Source: Lutjanus erythropterus
Lineage: Eukaryota > Chordata > Actinopteri > Lutjaniformes > Lutjanidae
DNA: 64,000 nt
Reading direction: 5' to 3'
Assembly: GCA_020091685.1 (NCBI GenBank)
Contig: CM034603.1
Coordinates: 15,772,596-15,836,595, forward strand
Made by a program: the position numbers and the translations under genes. The notes beneath the pieces were generated by a model that worked only from the letters and a program-made list of their open reading frames with translations, did no database searches and was not told the DNA's origin. Within the stretch, counting starts at the first letter, position 1. Every line of letters begins with the position of its first letter. Positions 12,501 to 26,234 of this stretch are shown here, in pieces.

Positions 12501-14135
12501 TTTTCCAAGAAATGGAGGAAAAATTAGACATATTTAAACATTGTTTCTCCACCACCCTAATTCAAGGTTTTACAGAACCCTTATTATTAAGCACATTCTA
12601 ATCACTTGTCCAGCCTCAGAATAATCGTAATCTCTTCTATTCATAAAGTAAGTTGGTGTTAACAGTTTAGTTTGGGAATTAAATTAAACTTGAGAGAGCA
12701 GAGCAGAACCTTTGCATGCAAGTTGGGGATTGATTTGTAAGATTTATTACTGATGCAAAGAGAGACAATGAAACGCAACAAGTACTACACAAATGGCTCA
12801 ATGAGGATAACGAGAATCAAGAGTCCTTGTCTCCTGTTTATATTTATCTGCTTTATCTTCTGGAGCAGGGGGACAGGGTTCAAGGTGTGAAGCCCCCTGA
12901 CACTCCTCTGCACTCTAGTTTCCAACATTCTTTAAGGTCTTTGTAAAGAAACCATGATGAATGAATAATGAACACTGTTAATTCAGGTTTACACATCACG
13001 CATGGCAATCCTGTATAAACCTTGATGCATCTATGTTCATGTATATGTCTAGGTGAACCTTTTCCATTACTCTGCTGTGTAGCATGGGCAAGCAAATGTT
13101 TTGCCTTTGTCTTAGTGTTTTCTAAAGAAACAGATCAGCTCTAGTCAAACACACACTGTATAACACCTCTGGTAGATCTTTACAAGCCTCTTAAATCCTC
13201 CTCACTCAGAGGCCTCTGTGTTTGTCTACACCATCTTTGGCTCATTTTTCCATCTGATCCAAATGGCCAGATGAAAGGCAATCACTCTGTGGGCCGGCGG
13301 TCTGTGTTTTCAGGTGAGAAGGTTTCATTATGTTGATTTCCCAGGAGCCTCACATCTCCTTGGTACAGCCCTTCGTTGGGTCATTTCTGTTCAGCTTCTC
13401 AGACCTTCTCATTACTCTGCAGCCCAATACCAAAACATCAACAAATGATTCTGCAGCTCCATTCATAGCCTATAATACCTGTTATTTTTCTGTTCTAATA
13501 CCAGCCACTTCTGTGTTTCTCCTATAAGATCATTTACTTTTATATTCCTCGCTGCTCTAAAACCACCAGCAGCCATTAATCATCGAGTGTTTGTTTCTCA
13601 TGCAGCCTGCAGTCTGTCATGGCTGCCTCTTCTCAGAAGGCCACTGGCTCACAGCTTGTTACTGTGTCAACTCACTGACCACCCACGACTGTCTGCATGT
13701 CTTGGCATTGGCCCCAGAGGCTCATGGGTAATTGTTCATCTAGTGTCTGTGTAAACACATGTGTCATTATACATCGTTTTGATGTGTCAGCCTCACTGGC
13801 TTAAAGCCTAAATCCACTCCCACTCAGTCTTAATTAACTGCTCACATTCAGAGAAGACAATTACTGCTGATATGATTCCTCCATTTGTCCAAAACTGTTT
13901 GTAAAAAGCCATTTTCAAGTTCCAAGAAAGCGATAAAAGTGTGTGACATGAGATGTGTAATCTGTTATCTTGGGCAATGTGTGAATCCAGTGATACTGAT
14001 CTAAATTTGCATGGAATATCTCTCATTTAAAGGTTTTACCTGTCCTGTACCAGTGCACATCTAATAACTTTGTCAGATTCAAATGGTACGAGAGATAGTT
14101 GTCTGAAACAAGACAAAGAATCATTCATAAATTAT
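12500..14135. other. Gene-free stretch
   Basis: No coding exon, RNA gene or mobile element recognised. Confidence 0.5.
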
Positions 14136-14139
14136 CATA

Positions 14140-14620
14140 GACAAGTGTGGGGGGGAAGGAGTGAGTACCTGAACTTCTTTCCTTGGAGCAGCAATTCCCT
14201 TTCCAGCTGGAGGAAGAAAGCAAGCATTTTCGGCCAAAGATCCATGGATTCAGGCTTGGGGGTACATCCCAGCCGCCTCACACTCAGCTGCAAAACGGTT
14301 CACTGCATGCTGGTAGTTTGAGGAAGCTAAAAGAACATCATGTTTTTGTGCTGCTACAGAAAAGCCCAGAAAAGGGACACTATCGTTGGCTGTCTAAGTC
14401 CACAAAACGTATGTGGACTGGACTGTCAATCCTCTGACTCCCCCAGTAACACTTCAAGGGTAAAGAGCTGGTCATCTGTTCCAGGGTGGAGTTGTTCCTA
14501 CTGAAAATGGGGTGCTACAACCGCTTGGACCCTCTATTCAAGCACCCTGAAGTCATCTCTCCTGGGGAGGCTGAGCAGTGATACCCCATTATACCACACT
14601 CTCCAGTCTGCCTTTTATTA
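14140..14620 (-). mobile_element. LINE reverse-transcriptase palm fragment
   Basis: Read on the minus strand, pieces of a fish LINE reverse transcriptase appear in order: DQLFTLEVLLGESED (about 14,435-14,480), HIRFVDLD, the first catalytic-aspartate block (14,392-14,416), and FAAECEAAGM (about 14,260-14,290). Sequence between the second and third is deleted, so the YxDD block is absent. Frame shifts separate the pieces. Possibly the same family as 34,540-34,810. Confidence 0.6.
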
Positions 14621-14624
14621 ATGA

Positions 14625-15639
14625 AAACCACTGCCCTGACTGCCACTCCACTACAGGAGTTACTGTTCCTGTAAAGCTGTGAAACTAACTTAGCTGGCCG
14701 ACTTCATGTTCTAGCTGCTGGTGCTAAGAACATTCACTCACTTTGTTTAGACAAGCTCCCGCAGTGTTGCCTTTAAAAAAAAAAAAAAAAAGTTCAGTGT
14801 GTGCTTTGAGCATGCCACAAACATTGTTCAGAGACCCATGAGAGATCTGGGTGAAAAATCCTAGAAAAAGAGCAGTCTATATCTTCTCAGGGCAGCGAGA
14901 ACAGAGGTCTATGCCTTCTCCCAGGCAGAGCTGGTGAGAGAGAGAGACAACGAGAAAAGGTTGATTTTTGTTCCTTGCAGGCCAAAGATTGTGGGTCACC
15001 CCCCCCTTAACCAATTGGAGCTGATTGCTGGGTCCATAGGTGTGAACACCTGCAGACTCGTGGGAGGCTGAGTTCAGTGGAGTTCAGACCACCCAAAATA
15101 GTGGAGGAGACTGCATGGTCCTTTGTCTTAGGCCAGTTTTAGGCAGGGTAATGACTTTCCCCTTAAAGACAGCATTCTGAATGTTGTACTGAGAGGTCAA
15201 TCACTGTCCAGTGACATGTATGCAGTATTGTGTGCATGTTAACTATGCCAAAAACATTCCTGAAGGAACTCGAACATGTAATGCAAGCTAATTAAATTGA
15301 TGATTGACTTGAAATTGTTTTCACAGCAAACAAATGTGAGGTGATGAGAAAATTACGAGATGTTCTATATAATCACTTAGGACAGAATGTCTACTTCTCA
15401 CACGTAGACAGTAATTTATGCTTCTTTGTAATGCATTATGTATCCACATGTCTAACAATGAAAACCAGGAAGAACATATCCATGTGTAGGTGAGGGGTGT
15501 TGAGTGTATTGGTAGGTATGGAATTACAACCTTGGTGGAAGAATAGAAAATGCCAGACAAAGCCACCTGGGGAATTTCACCCCAGGAAATACTTAACACT
15601 TTGAATATTGTGTATAGGGTAAATGTAAGGCACACAGGT
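14625..15639. other. Gene-free stretch
   Basis: Contains a poly-A run at 14,775-14,791 and a C run at 15,000-15,006. No element named. Confidence 0.5.
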
Positions 15640-16660
15640 TCGTTACAACAAACAGGCAGAGCCATGTACTCAATTAAAACAAACTTTTATTAATAACAAT
15701 CAAAATATCAGGGGCTGGAGCTGCTGAAAATAAAGAAAATGATTATGTTATGTTGATGATAATGTCTAGGGGTGCTACCACTATTCACCACAAGTGGGCA
15801 CAGCAAACAACACAGCAATCCTCAAACAGAAAAATAGTGCAGTCTATGGTGTCCCAGTGCAACTACTTGCACAAACAAGGGACCTCACCACGGGTGCCTA
15901 GCCCCTCACCAATATGGCTCTCTGCTCCTGAAAAGAAAACTCAAAGAAAATAATTAAGTAAACAAAAAACAAATGTACCCCAGTTAGCAAAGTAAAGCAA
16001 AAAGAACCATACACGAAGTAAAAGGAAAAAAAACAGGGCAAAGCAGCAGTCTTAGAAAAGAGCAGGAGGACCTGAAACAAGGGCAGAAAATACAATTAGC
16101 TGGGCTCACCACACCTCATAATAAAACTGGTGATGAACCACCCTACTCACGACCTCGAGGTCTGGGCTCTAATACACAGCAGGGCAGGAGGGAAGTCAGC
16201 AGTAACTGGCCAGCCAACACATTGCACATGCTTAACAAGACTAAAGTCCAAGTACAATTGTACACAAACAGGCTTTTGTAGGCGCATACCTGGTGTGAGC
16301 GAACATTCACAACCAACAGCAGGGACAGAACATGAGGCAGGAAAAGAGGGAGAGGAAAGGCCCACAGGTGCCTTATATTGCCTGGCTCTGATTAGGAGGT
16401 TGGGACAAGGGAGGAGTCCAGCCAAGACGGCATTCAACCTACTCACTGTTCTGCACTGCTGGAGGAGTCCCACCACACATGCAAAAGCAGTCTTACTAGC
16501 AGATGTGTTAAAATTCAAGAATCATATGGTAAAATGTTCTTTGACTATAATCATGGCACTAAAAAACAGGCCCGTACTGACACAAGATCTTCCCCAACTA
16601 TAAAACACTAAGGCTTCATCTGTATGTGGATCATTATCACATAATACAAAACAAAATGTA
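15640..16660. repeat. Possible LTR-like interspersed repeat, unclassified
   Basis: A somewhat GC-richer block starts near CACACAGGTTCGTTACAACA. TGTACTCAATTAAAAC occurs at both ends (15,664 and 16,657). AAACTTTTATTAATAACA lies near the left end, equivalent to a minus-strand polyadenylation region. The composition is LTR-like, but TG...CA ends and a target duplication were not established. Confidence 0.3.
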
Positions 16661-16664
16661 CTCA

Positions 16665-19600
16665 ATTAAAACAGATCAGTGTCATGGTTTAACAGACACA
16701 AAGATGTGACAGAATCCAAACATGGCGACCTGTACTCTGAAAGTCACAGAACAAATATTGTGGTTCGTAAATGTGATCATTGCAGCGGCCTGTATATATA
16801 AAAAATACATACACAACATACACATTCATATACAACCTGAAAAACTGTCAAAGCCACAAACCAGATCTGTTTATGACTATGATACGCAAAAAAATGGTGG
16901 GCCTTCAGTATAATTTGTATCAATCTCTTTGTGCAAAAATTCAGGCACCCTATATCCAGAAACTTTTATAGCTATTACAATGCATCAAGATGAGGACTTC
17001 ATCAAACAAGGATTCACACTGAGATGACCATGCACTGAAGTAAAGTCTATGGAGACACACACACCTGATCTTATCGACCATTTATGGCGTTTTGGTGGTT
17101 TTTTATGCAAATTAACTGGTTCATGTACAGGCAGATGTAGAATAGATGGAATTCACTGTACTGTCTGGAAATACAACATGGTTAAATCATCATGTGCGCT
17201 GTCATAAAGGACGCATTAATCAAATTCATTTGGAGACCAGCCCTGAAAACAAGACTCTGTCTGGTTCATGTCTGGACTTTTGAAACCCACATTAAATTTC
17301 AAGAGAATCTAATCACCACTTTCCAATCTCCTGAGCTCCATGTTTATGCTGGCTGCAGAAAACGGGAAGATTGTCTCTTTGTATTGCAGTGAGGGCAAAT
17401 GAACCTGAGCAGCTTTAAGTGATCCTAATCAGTTCAGTCAAGTGTTTTGTATAAACACTTTGTCATCAGTGCAACATGTGGATCAACTAAAACTGATGAC
17501 ATGATAATGTTTATTTCTTCTGTGACAAGGATAGAATCCAATTCCTGGAGAAAATGTGGCATGGCAGCACTGATGATGAGTGGGGTGGGAACGGACTAAA
17601 TGATCTTCTGCAGGGATTTACTGTGAAGCGGGATTAATGGGTTAGTGAGGTATGTTGAGACTACAGCCAGAGTTTTCAATGCCACAAAGGTAGCTGTACA
17701 TCAGTGGCTCACAACCTTTCCAGAATAATCAGGTTTGCATTTGACGCGCAGAAACATCCATATTGCAGGACGTCGGGGTGATACTTCTAGCTGAACCACC
17801 TTGAGATACAGTCTCCACTCCCTGTCCAGTGTCCTGATGGAGTCTTGCACCAGATCACTTTTTTTCTGAGAAACTAGGGGAGTCCAAAATACAGCTTTCA
17901 TTTGCCATCATGCTTGATTGAATGTTCCTTTTTTCAGTGTTTGTAATGTGTCTGTACAGAACATGGTGTGTTGGTTATTCTCATTTTTGTGCAGGTTAAT
18001 GGTTAAGTTTAATAGTTTTTAGGTGGCTGTTACATTTTTAACCCAGCTGGATTTTGCATATTTTTAGCTTTTGTCCTTATGTTGAATGTCATTAAGGAGC
18101 TGACATCACCAAGAGCTGCTTCATGGCTCTCATTCCATGCTGTTTGCCACAATATTTTATTTTATTCCCCACAACCATCTGGCAACCCCCAGAAACTGTC
18201 TTGCAGCTTGCTTGGGGTTCCTGACTCCCAGGGTGTAAACCACTGCTCTGGATTACCATGGATTATTAATTATCTTAAATTGCGTTTCATGATATATATT
18301 TGAGCTATTTATCTTTTTTGCATTCAATAAGATTGTTTCCCAATTATCTTTACTTATTGTAGTTCAAAGATTTGATTCCCATTAACATCTATGGGCATGG
18401 GTATCTTCTCCCATTTCCATGTACAAATAAATTGATGTCTGTATCTACAGAAACAGATTTGACCAGCAATTTTTTTAGGAAGCCTTATCTCATCCTTCTT
18501 TTTATAGTGGGGAACAGAATGAACACAACTCCTCAATGGCAATTATCTAATAAATGCATTTGTTCTAATTTATACTCTGTCTTCAACAGAGAAAATGATT
18601 TCATTGCCAGGCCATTAAACAGATCCTTTAATTGTCCTAACTTCCCACCATCTCTTAAATCCAGTGTCTAAGCAGGAGAAAGGGAAGTGAGGGTTTTTAA
18701 CTACAAGTGCAAGACAGGATAAGGATCCCACCATCCCATAATATTTATGGTAACTTATGCTGCGCACCTAACCTGCTCTGGAGGAGGTTATGTTTAGAGT
18801 TTCAGATTAAATAAACTGTAACGTATCCTGACGATATTGTGAGTGATGGGAGGGAATGTTTTCTATGCAAACATGTTGATCTGTACGTTCGTAATATCAC
18901 AGCACAAAGCCATGTAATTTGCATGCATTCAGGTGGTGACTTTGATTTTTGCACATCATATCATCCATACACTAAAAGAATGATAATGATCTTTGCCTAA
19001 TTTTTTTTTTTTTTTTTTTTTGCTTCGTTCCGATTTTCTGCCAAATTTGTTTTTGGTTTTTTTTACATTGCTGGTACCACAGCCAACAGAACACTAATTT
19101 AAGAATTTATTAGATCATTAATATTAATCACAGATAATATTCAATCAACAAAATGTTTTCCACATCCGATCAATAACTAAAGTGATTTAATCATCACTTC
19201 CAGCATGTTTCAGCCTATATGGAAGGGCTGACAGAAGGCAGGAGAGGAGAGACAATAAGGGAGGTGAGGGGGTAGAGTGATGTGGAGGAGGAGCACTGAT
19301 GTGCTTTCACAGGCTCAGACACAGTTGGAAGTTCATTCATTCATCCGTCCACTGACAGAAACATCACAGCTCCGTCCTCTCTGACTGAAGGCCTGCTATC
19401 AGCCACCTGCAGCCTGTTATGGGCCAAAGAAAAAAGGATAGATGGTGAAAGGGAGAGACGGCAAAGAATGCTGAATAAAAACTTAAGTTAATTATGTAGA
19501 TTGCAGTCTTAAAATAGCTCCATTCTGTGAGTCTTTGTTGACCAAACTTCTACGCAATGTATTCACATGTCACTATTACACCTGTTTTCGTGCACATTTT

Positions 19601-19905
19601 CAACTTGTATTTGGTGGTAGAAAGACCAAAAAATGTTGAAATGTTATAAAAAATAACGTGTGCATGGTTGAGCTGGAATGTTGGTGTGTCAATATAAAGA
19701 AGCAAAAGTGTGATGGAAAGCATCGCATAACATTAATAGATGAAAACATGCATTAATCTGCATTTATCATACATGGTGAAGATGAATAACTCAATTAAAT
19801 GTAAATCTAAATTTAACACAATTCTCACTCTTTTGAAAACAGACAGAATTGTTTAGAGACGATATCAACATTTAGTAGGAAAAAGATGAATTTTCACCAA
19901 AACAT
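16665..19905. other. Gene-free stretch
   Basis: AT-rich sequence with a poly-T run at 19,001-19,021. No gene or named repeat recognised. Confidence 0.55.
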
Positions 19906-19908
19906 TTA

Positions 19909-20662
19909 AAGCTGCAGTAGGTAGAAAGCCTCAAAACAGTTGCTTGAGTCTCATCTGAGTTGGGTTACATTTTCTCCATCCTACCAGACCAGCAGCACGT
20001 GCTTCATGCACACACACAACAGTTTATTGAGGCAATCATGAGCAACCATGGACCGACAGACAGCTGTGTGTAGTAAAACAGATACCTGAGAGTACAAAGA
20101 TTCAGTTTGAAGCAGAAGTACTGAGAGCTGAACATAGGGTACTTTTAAAAACTTTCTCTCTGCCCTCCTGTACACACACAAGCTCAGTATCACAACACAC
20201 TGTTTGAGGGACAGAAAAGTAGGCTTGTCACGGTCTGGCCACTGTCAGGAAGTTGTCTTGGCTCCACCCCGAGACACAGAGCCGCAAACCCCTGCAAGAG
20301 ACATGAACGAACCAAGTGAGCTGACAAACTCCTCAGCTCATGTTCATTAGCTGGACTCTTTTTAAAATTCTTTGACAATTCTGTTTTATAGCGTTTTTTT
20401 TCCTGCAGGAGTTTCTGACATTGATTCATAGTGTCACTGAAGGAACATGCACACAAAGCTGCAGTGCAATGCCAGTCTCTAGATGACATGTGATTGGTTT
20501 AAGTCTGTCACGGACCAGATTGTCTAAAGGCTGAAAACAGAACCAAGATGTGGTGCAGAGGTCTAGTTCTGTCTCGGATTGCTTTATTTGCAATATTCTG
20601 AACGGTTATTATGAAATTATTTCTCAATAATACCAAAGTAATGTTGCCCACTCTAGCTTTAA
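19909..20662. mobile_element. Possible non-autonomous DNA transposon
   Basis: The left end reads TTTAAAGCTGCAGTAGGTAG and the right end reads GTTGCCCACTCTAGCTTTAA, whose reverse complement resembles the left end over about 18 bases with mismatches. The left motif is one I recognise as the terminus of an abundant fish DNA element. The interior has no transposase. Ends are too diverged to define a target duplication. Confidence 0.4.
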
Positions 20663-20669
20663 CTTATTG

Positions 20670-23600
20670 AGGATTATTCAAATTGGAAAGGAATAAATTC
20701 ACAAATAATTAGCATAATGTATAATAATTATGGCTAGAGCCAAAATGCCAGTGAAGAATTTGTTTTCTCCATATTGTGCATTATAATTTGCCAGTTAGTT
20801 GAGTGGGCTGGAGTGGTTGAACTATAAACTAAACTAAATACTGCTTAGAGATGATAAAAAATGAATGAATTATTGAAGAGCACTTTTGACAGAGCTGACC
20901 AGTCAGACAAGTGATTAGAGAAGAGAGGAGAGGGTCTGCAGTCCTGGGAGAAAGAAGAAAGTGGGAGATGAGTGGATGATATTAGAGCTGGGGGGAGGAA
21001 AAGAACAAATGATGAGAGAACTGGTGAAAAGCACTCAAGCTGAAATATTCTTAAATCACACTTAGTCTTCCTGAAGTATCCCTGCATCCTTCTCTTCTTC
21101 ACCTTCCCCATTTTTTGATTTTTCTCCAATTTGTGCAACTTTTGTTTTATGCCCAAGGAATTGCTCAAAAGTTTGTAACTTCACTTTTCTTTTTTTGTGC
21201 TATATAATAACATCGCGCCTTTCATCTTCTTCTTCTGGCTACTTTCGTGTTTTTATCATTTCACTCTCTGATGTAAAATATAATCAGAGTACCCACTCTG
21301 CAGTCGTACAAAGCATTTCTTTCAGTTATACAACACACTCTGAATGGGAAGCAGGCGAAAGTGAAGATGGTAGTTTTTGGTGAGAATGCAGAACTTTTAA
21401 ACTGAAAAGTGCACTCAGAGTGGCAACAGATGATGACGCACCTACTGCAAGTCTACCACATGCAACCTGTGATTGTGAAGTTTTGAATAAAGTTCTGTTT
21501 TCTAGACGTACACTCAGTTTTAATGTTTTTTGTATGTTTTTCTACTGTACAGTCTCAGTCTTGTACAGTTTTCTTTAAAATACATAGAATAGTGTAATGG
21601 TATTGTAACTGAACATCCTAAATTGTTTAACGGGTTAAAATATTTGTAGAAATTCAGAGGTACAGGTAAAAATGCTTGCAGGAAGCGTTAAAATTGTGCA
21701 AAAATAGCGTGCGGACTACACCAACTTGTGGCCAATACATTGTCAGAGGCCAATTCAGATGACTGGGAGAAACTCGGTCTGTGAGAATAACATCAGTGGT
21801 TTTGCTACCTGTAAAAAAAAAAAAAAAAAAAGGGGGGAAAAAAGTGCCCCGAATTATTTGCTTTTCATAGCTACAAGCTAGGTACATTGTCTCTATAGAA
21901 ACACATTAGATAGCTGCAGGAGCACAGGTGCTACACCAGGTGGTGCAGATTGATTTTAAGAGATCGATGTGGATAATGGGTCAGTGTCTGCACTCAGCTG
22001 AGCAGGTGAGAGCAGATGTAGGTTTGCAAAACTGAACTCATGCTGGACTCTATTGTTTCATTATTAGTTTATACAGTTAAGTGAACCCAGGACAAACAAT
22101 ATGATAATTAAAACATCCTTTCAATTTAGAACATTAGAAGCAAAAGGGCAGGTTTAGAACTATATAGATATGGATACCAGATTTCATGAAAACTGGTTCA
22201 AAATGAAGCAAGTTACAGTCAGATTTGTGGTGAAGTTTGCATCTCTCTTGTTTGCTGACCTTGAACACTCACAACAGTTTTTCTTTAACTTGTTAATTTC
22301 TAGATTTTTCTACTCGGTGTCCAGTTTCTGTCTTAAACCTTAAGTTAATTCAAGCTGGGCTTTTTCATCTAAGCTCAGGCTTCATTAACAGCCTTGATGG
22401 AAAATCTCCCAGCCCCGTCGGTCATGCATGCATCTGCACAATCTATCGCATAATCTCCCCACCTATGCCTTCAGGGAGATCACAGTGGTAATAATAATTA
22501 TCAAATATGCAACATTTTGTCATTTAAAGATTTTATGCACAAGCCATTTGTTTGCGTAGGCGTCAGTTGTTTCAGACACTGAATAGCTCGTTATATAACA
22601 AAACTCTCAAACAAAAATCCCTCCAGGGCCTTGCTTAGACTTTTGTAATTACAACCATTTTACAAAGCACTGACAGAGATTTAACTTAATGATGGTCTTG
22701 GAGGAAATGATTCAAAGAAACAATGGATGCTGTCATATTTCTGTCTTGTGGTCACATTGTCAGTCAAACAGTCCCAATAGCTACAGTACTGCTTGCCAAA
22801 TGGAATCAAAAGCAGAAACGTGTGTTTTCTAAATGCTGCAGAGCCGAAATGCTCATCAGAGAACGATAAAAAAAACCATTTCAAATACAAATAAAACAGA
22901 CACATGGTGCTAAAGGAATTAACAGCTTCACAAGGGTCATTTGTGTCTGCTCTCATCTCAATTTAAGCTCACAAAAACTCTGCTTTTAATACTGCTGTGA
23001 TTGTTACATCCTCTGTGGGATTTCTTCTGTGTGAAAATTAAGTCAGTAAATGCAAAAATGTGCTTTCTGGGTGGAGAAACCACATCTGAGACTCAAAACA
23101 ACCCTTCAGGAAGCACAAACAAGGATGAACAGGATCTGATGTGGACAGTCTGGGGACAAATGAATCACAACAACACTGAGGTACCCTGCAGCGTCTCCTC
23201 TCTGCTTGACCCGCGCTGACACGGGTCAATGGACGAGATTGTTTTGTGGTCACAGGGAGAGGAAAATAAAAACAGACTTTGGAAAGTTGGGGAGAAGCTC
23301 TGCGGCCGACTGTCAGAGACACTAATTGGTTTTGCTGCCTGAGGTGGAAAACAGAGCGAGCGGTCTGCTGGATCCACGGCTGCAGCTGCAGGTGATTGAC
23401 AGGTGAGGGGTAAAAGACAGAGCTCAGACTGAAGCAGGAGGCCGGGCAGAAGGCTGAACGGGTGGAAGGGTTTTGTTTGGTCACCCAGACCGTGCACGAG
23501 TCTGAGGCCACGGGTGCAGGTTGAGGTTGGGCGGGGATCAAGTTTAGTGCCCGGAGCCAGGAGAGGTCAGGATGAATTTTTGGGTTAAGGCGTCACAGTG

Positions 23601-25512
23601 AACCCAAACTACTCTCAGGTGTCTGAGCTTGTGCCTGAGTCACTGAATGAAGTTTGTGTCATATTTTTTTTTTTTTTTTGTGTCATTGTGGGAATTTTGA
23701 GATTCCCTTTGTAAAGTTTACAGCCTGCCACCCTGTGTACAAACAACAAAACTAACCTTAATGGAAGCAGTGAGCAGTGATGGAAATGGATGAGAAGGTC
23801 TGCTGTGCATTCATAGGATTTTATACTGAACTATGAGCAGGAGGATGCACACTTTACTTTGTCCGATATGTGCTAATCCACTTTACTGCTCAGATTTAGA
23901 TGAGAACTCTGTACGAGAAACAGTCCCTCCAGGAAATTGCGATGTTGTGACCACAATAAATAATGCAAATTCAACCAGTCTCTGTGAATACTCTACCACC
24001 TTGTAATTTTGTCCAATCACCACAACTTGTCTGCAAATTTGACCAGTCATCATAGTTGGTGGAGTTCCAATCATAGCAGCTCCCCACACAAACGTCATAC
24101 ATGTACATCTCAATGAACAGACTCACTGTTTAATTTACTTATTTATTCGCTGTTTTTTATTTGGTCACTTTAGTCTGCACACTTATTTTCTGACCAAACT
24201 CTGTCCCATTTTTCACATGTGGATTGCAAAGAAAATATTATTTCTGTCACAGACTCCCATAAATCACACACAACAGCCTATGGGTGCAGTAGGAACATTC
24301 AGGTAAAAATAATCAATTGCATTTTACTCTTTAGACATGTTTTACTTTTAATGCGAAGTCATGTAATTATTGGATATATTTTGTGCCCACTTTAATTTCT
24401 TGTATGAAGCTCCAAGGTCATTTTGCACCACAGGCTGTTAATTTGTGTCCTGCAGTGAGCAGCTCACTCTTTCTCTCTTAGTCATGTTTGGGATGATGAC
24501 TTTTGGGACAAGAGTCACTGGCACTGATGAGTGAAGAGAGACAGGACAGAAGATTTAGCCTGGGGCTGGACGTAAAGGTCAGAAGACAAATACAGCTGAG
24601 ACAAAGTTGATGGAGTCTTAAGAGAAAGCTGCAGAAGAACTTTAAATCCACTGCAGTTGATAGCACTTTCTCAACAAGCCATAGGAATGAACTACAGCTG
24701 GTCAGAGTTTTACTTTTCCAGTATGTTTGACCTGCAGAAGGACTTTGTCGTCTTTCTGTTTAAGGTGTAGAGGAGTCTGGTGTTGTCAGTTCTGCCTGCT
24801 GGTCTTCAAGCTTCAGCGGCTTCACTTATTTCTTCTTCTCACTTGAAGAAAAAAAAAAAAAAATCCCACAACACTAACACTGAACTAAAACATTTGGACT
24901 GTATAATATACAGGGTCTCCCAGGTTGGTGAGCAGGGAGCAGATTTTCTGCCCACAAACCAATTCTGGACCCACCATGGTGCTCTTACACACAGACTGAC
25001 GTTATTGTACACACTCTTGGTGTGGCTCTGCAGATGTCCACCACATTTGTCCTGCTCACTCACCCAGCCACCAGCAGATTAACTTTTGTGGTTAGGAGTA
25101 AAATGTATCAATAATTAAATGGACTACTTTGCAATTTGGTACAGACATGTTTGAACTCTGAATGTTACATTTTGATCCAGGGTGATCATGGAGTCAAATT
25201 TTCAGTTTGCGTGTGGGCTGGATTATATTCAGAGAAGTACACAGACAGCTGCAGACACCATGAACATTATTTTGTTCAGACTACTTTCTGAAGTCAGCTT
25301 TGGGGGACACATTGTTTGTGGACAAGCCTGTTAGGTTCACTTTACTGGAGCTCATGTCCCTCTCTTTACACTGTCCACACACAAATAAACCAGCTGAATA
25401 TCTGAAGGAATTATGGCCACATTGGACGCTGTGCCCGATGTCATGACAAATATGAACTCTGGGCCCGAGTAGATTAAAGTAAATGGGCACCATATTTGAG
25501 TTGTTATCCATA
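20670..25512. other. Gene-free stretch (about 4.8 kb)
   Basis: No coding exon or mobile element that I can name. Homopolymer runs at 21,812-21,830 (A), 23,666-23,680 (T) and 24,848-24,863 (A). A GC-richer section at 23,160-23,560 has open frames on both strands without domain similarity. Confidence 0.55.
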
Positions 25513-25612
25513 TATTTTATTTATTTAACAGGGACAGTGCACAGCTACTTAGCCACACCAGAGTTAGCTATAAGCCAATTTCCCTGGGCAGGAAAGAGTG
25601 CTAAAAGATTCC

Positions 25613-25660
<48 letters not shown>

Positions 25661-26230
25661 AAACATAACAAATTCATTATACAACAGCTTCAGTCATAAC
25701 AATAGCAAGATAACACATCAAATCATCACAACCATAACGGCAACAATAACACTACCACATTAAAATATAACAGGATTTCATAATGTTAGGTCAAGTGTTT
25801 GAGTTTGTGTGATGAGTACATGATTGGATTGATTTAAGCCATGATTTCATCTTAAATTTAAAACCAACGAAGCTGTTGCACTCTGTTATCTCACTTGGTT
25901 ACTGAGTTCCAGTAGTTTGTAGCTCTGACAGAGAAGGCTGATCTGTCAAACTCAGTAGATCTGTGCTGTACTCAACAGTCACCTCTGTTGGTCGTCCTAG
26001 TCGTCCTCCCATTGTCAGCGCAGTTGTATGAACTCTTTTAATGGAGGAGCAGCCAGACTATTAATCACTTTGTACACTAGACTAGCATCAGCAAGGCACA
26101 CAAAGCTGTCAAAGGTCAGGAGATTATGATGATGGTTTTTTTGGCCAGTGCCTTGAGAGTTTGTAAAGAGTTTGCAGTGGGGTCAGTGTTGTTTTTCCGA
26201 CTTGTGACCAGCTTATAATGCAGTATGAAA
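25513..26230 (-). mobile_element. LINE (non-LTR) 3' part: RT C-terminus and 3' tail
   Basis: The minus strand encodes CIISWSQVGKTTLTPLQTLY near 26,160-26,220 and, after a frame break, NLLTFDSFVCLADASLVYKV followed by INSLAAPPLKEFI near 26,025-26,130. This is the C-terminal section of a jockey/CR1-like LINE protein. It ends at the left in AAATAAATAAAA, with a (TA)n run inside the 3' region. The same tail, in opposite orientation, is found at 45,960-46,074. Confidence 0.7.
25615..25658. repeat. (TA)n microsatellite
   Basis: 22 perfect TA units within the LINE 3' region. Confidence 0.97.
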
Positions 26231-26234
26231 TGTG

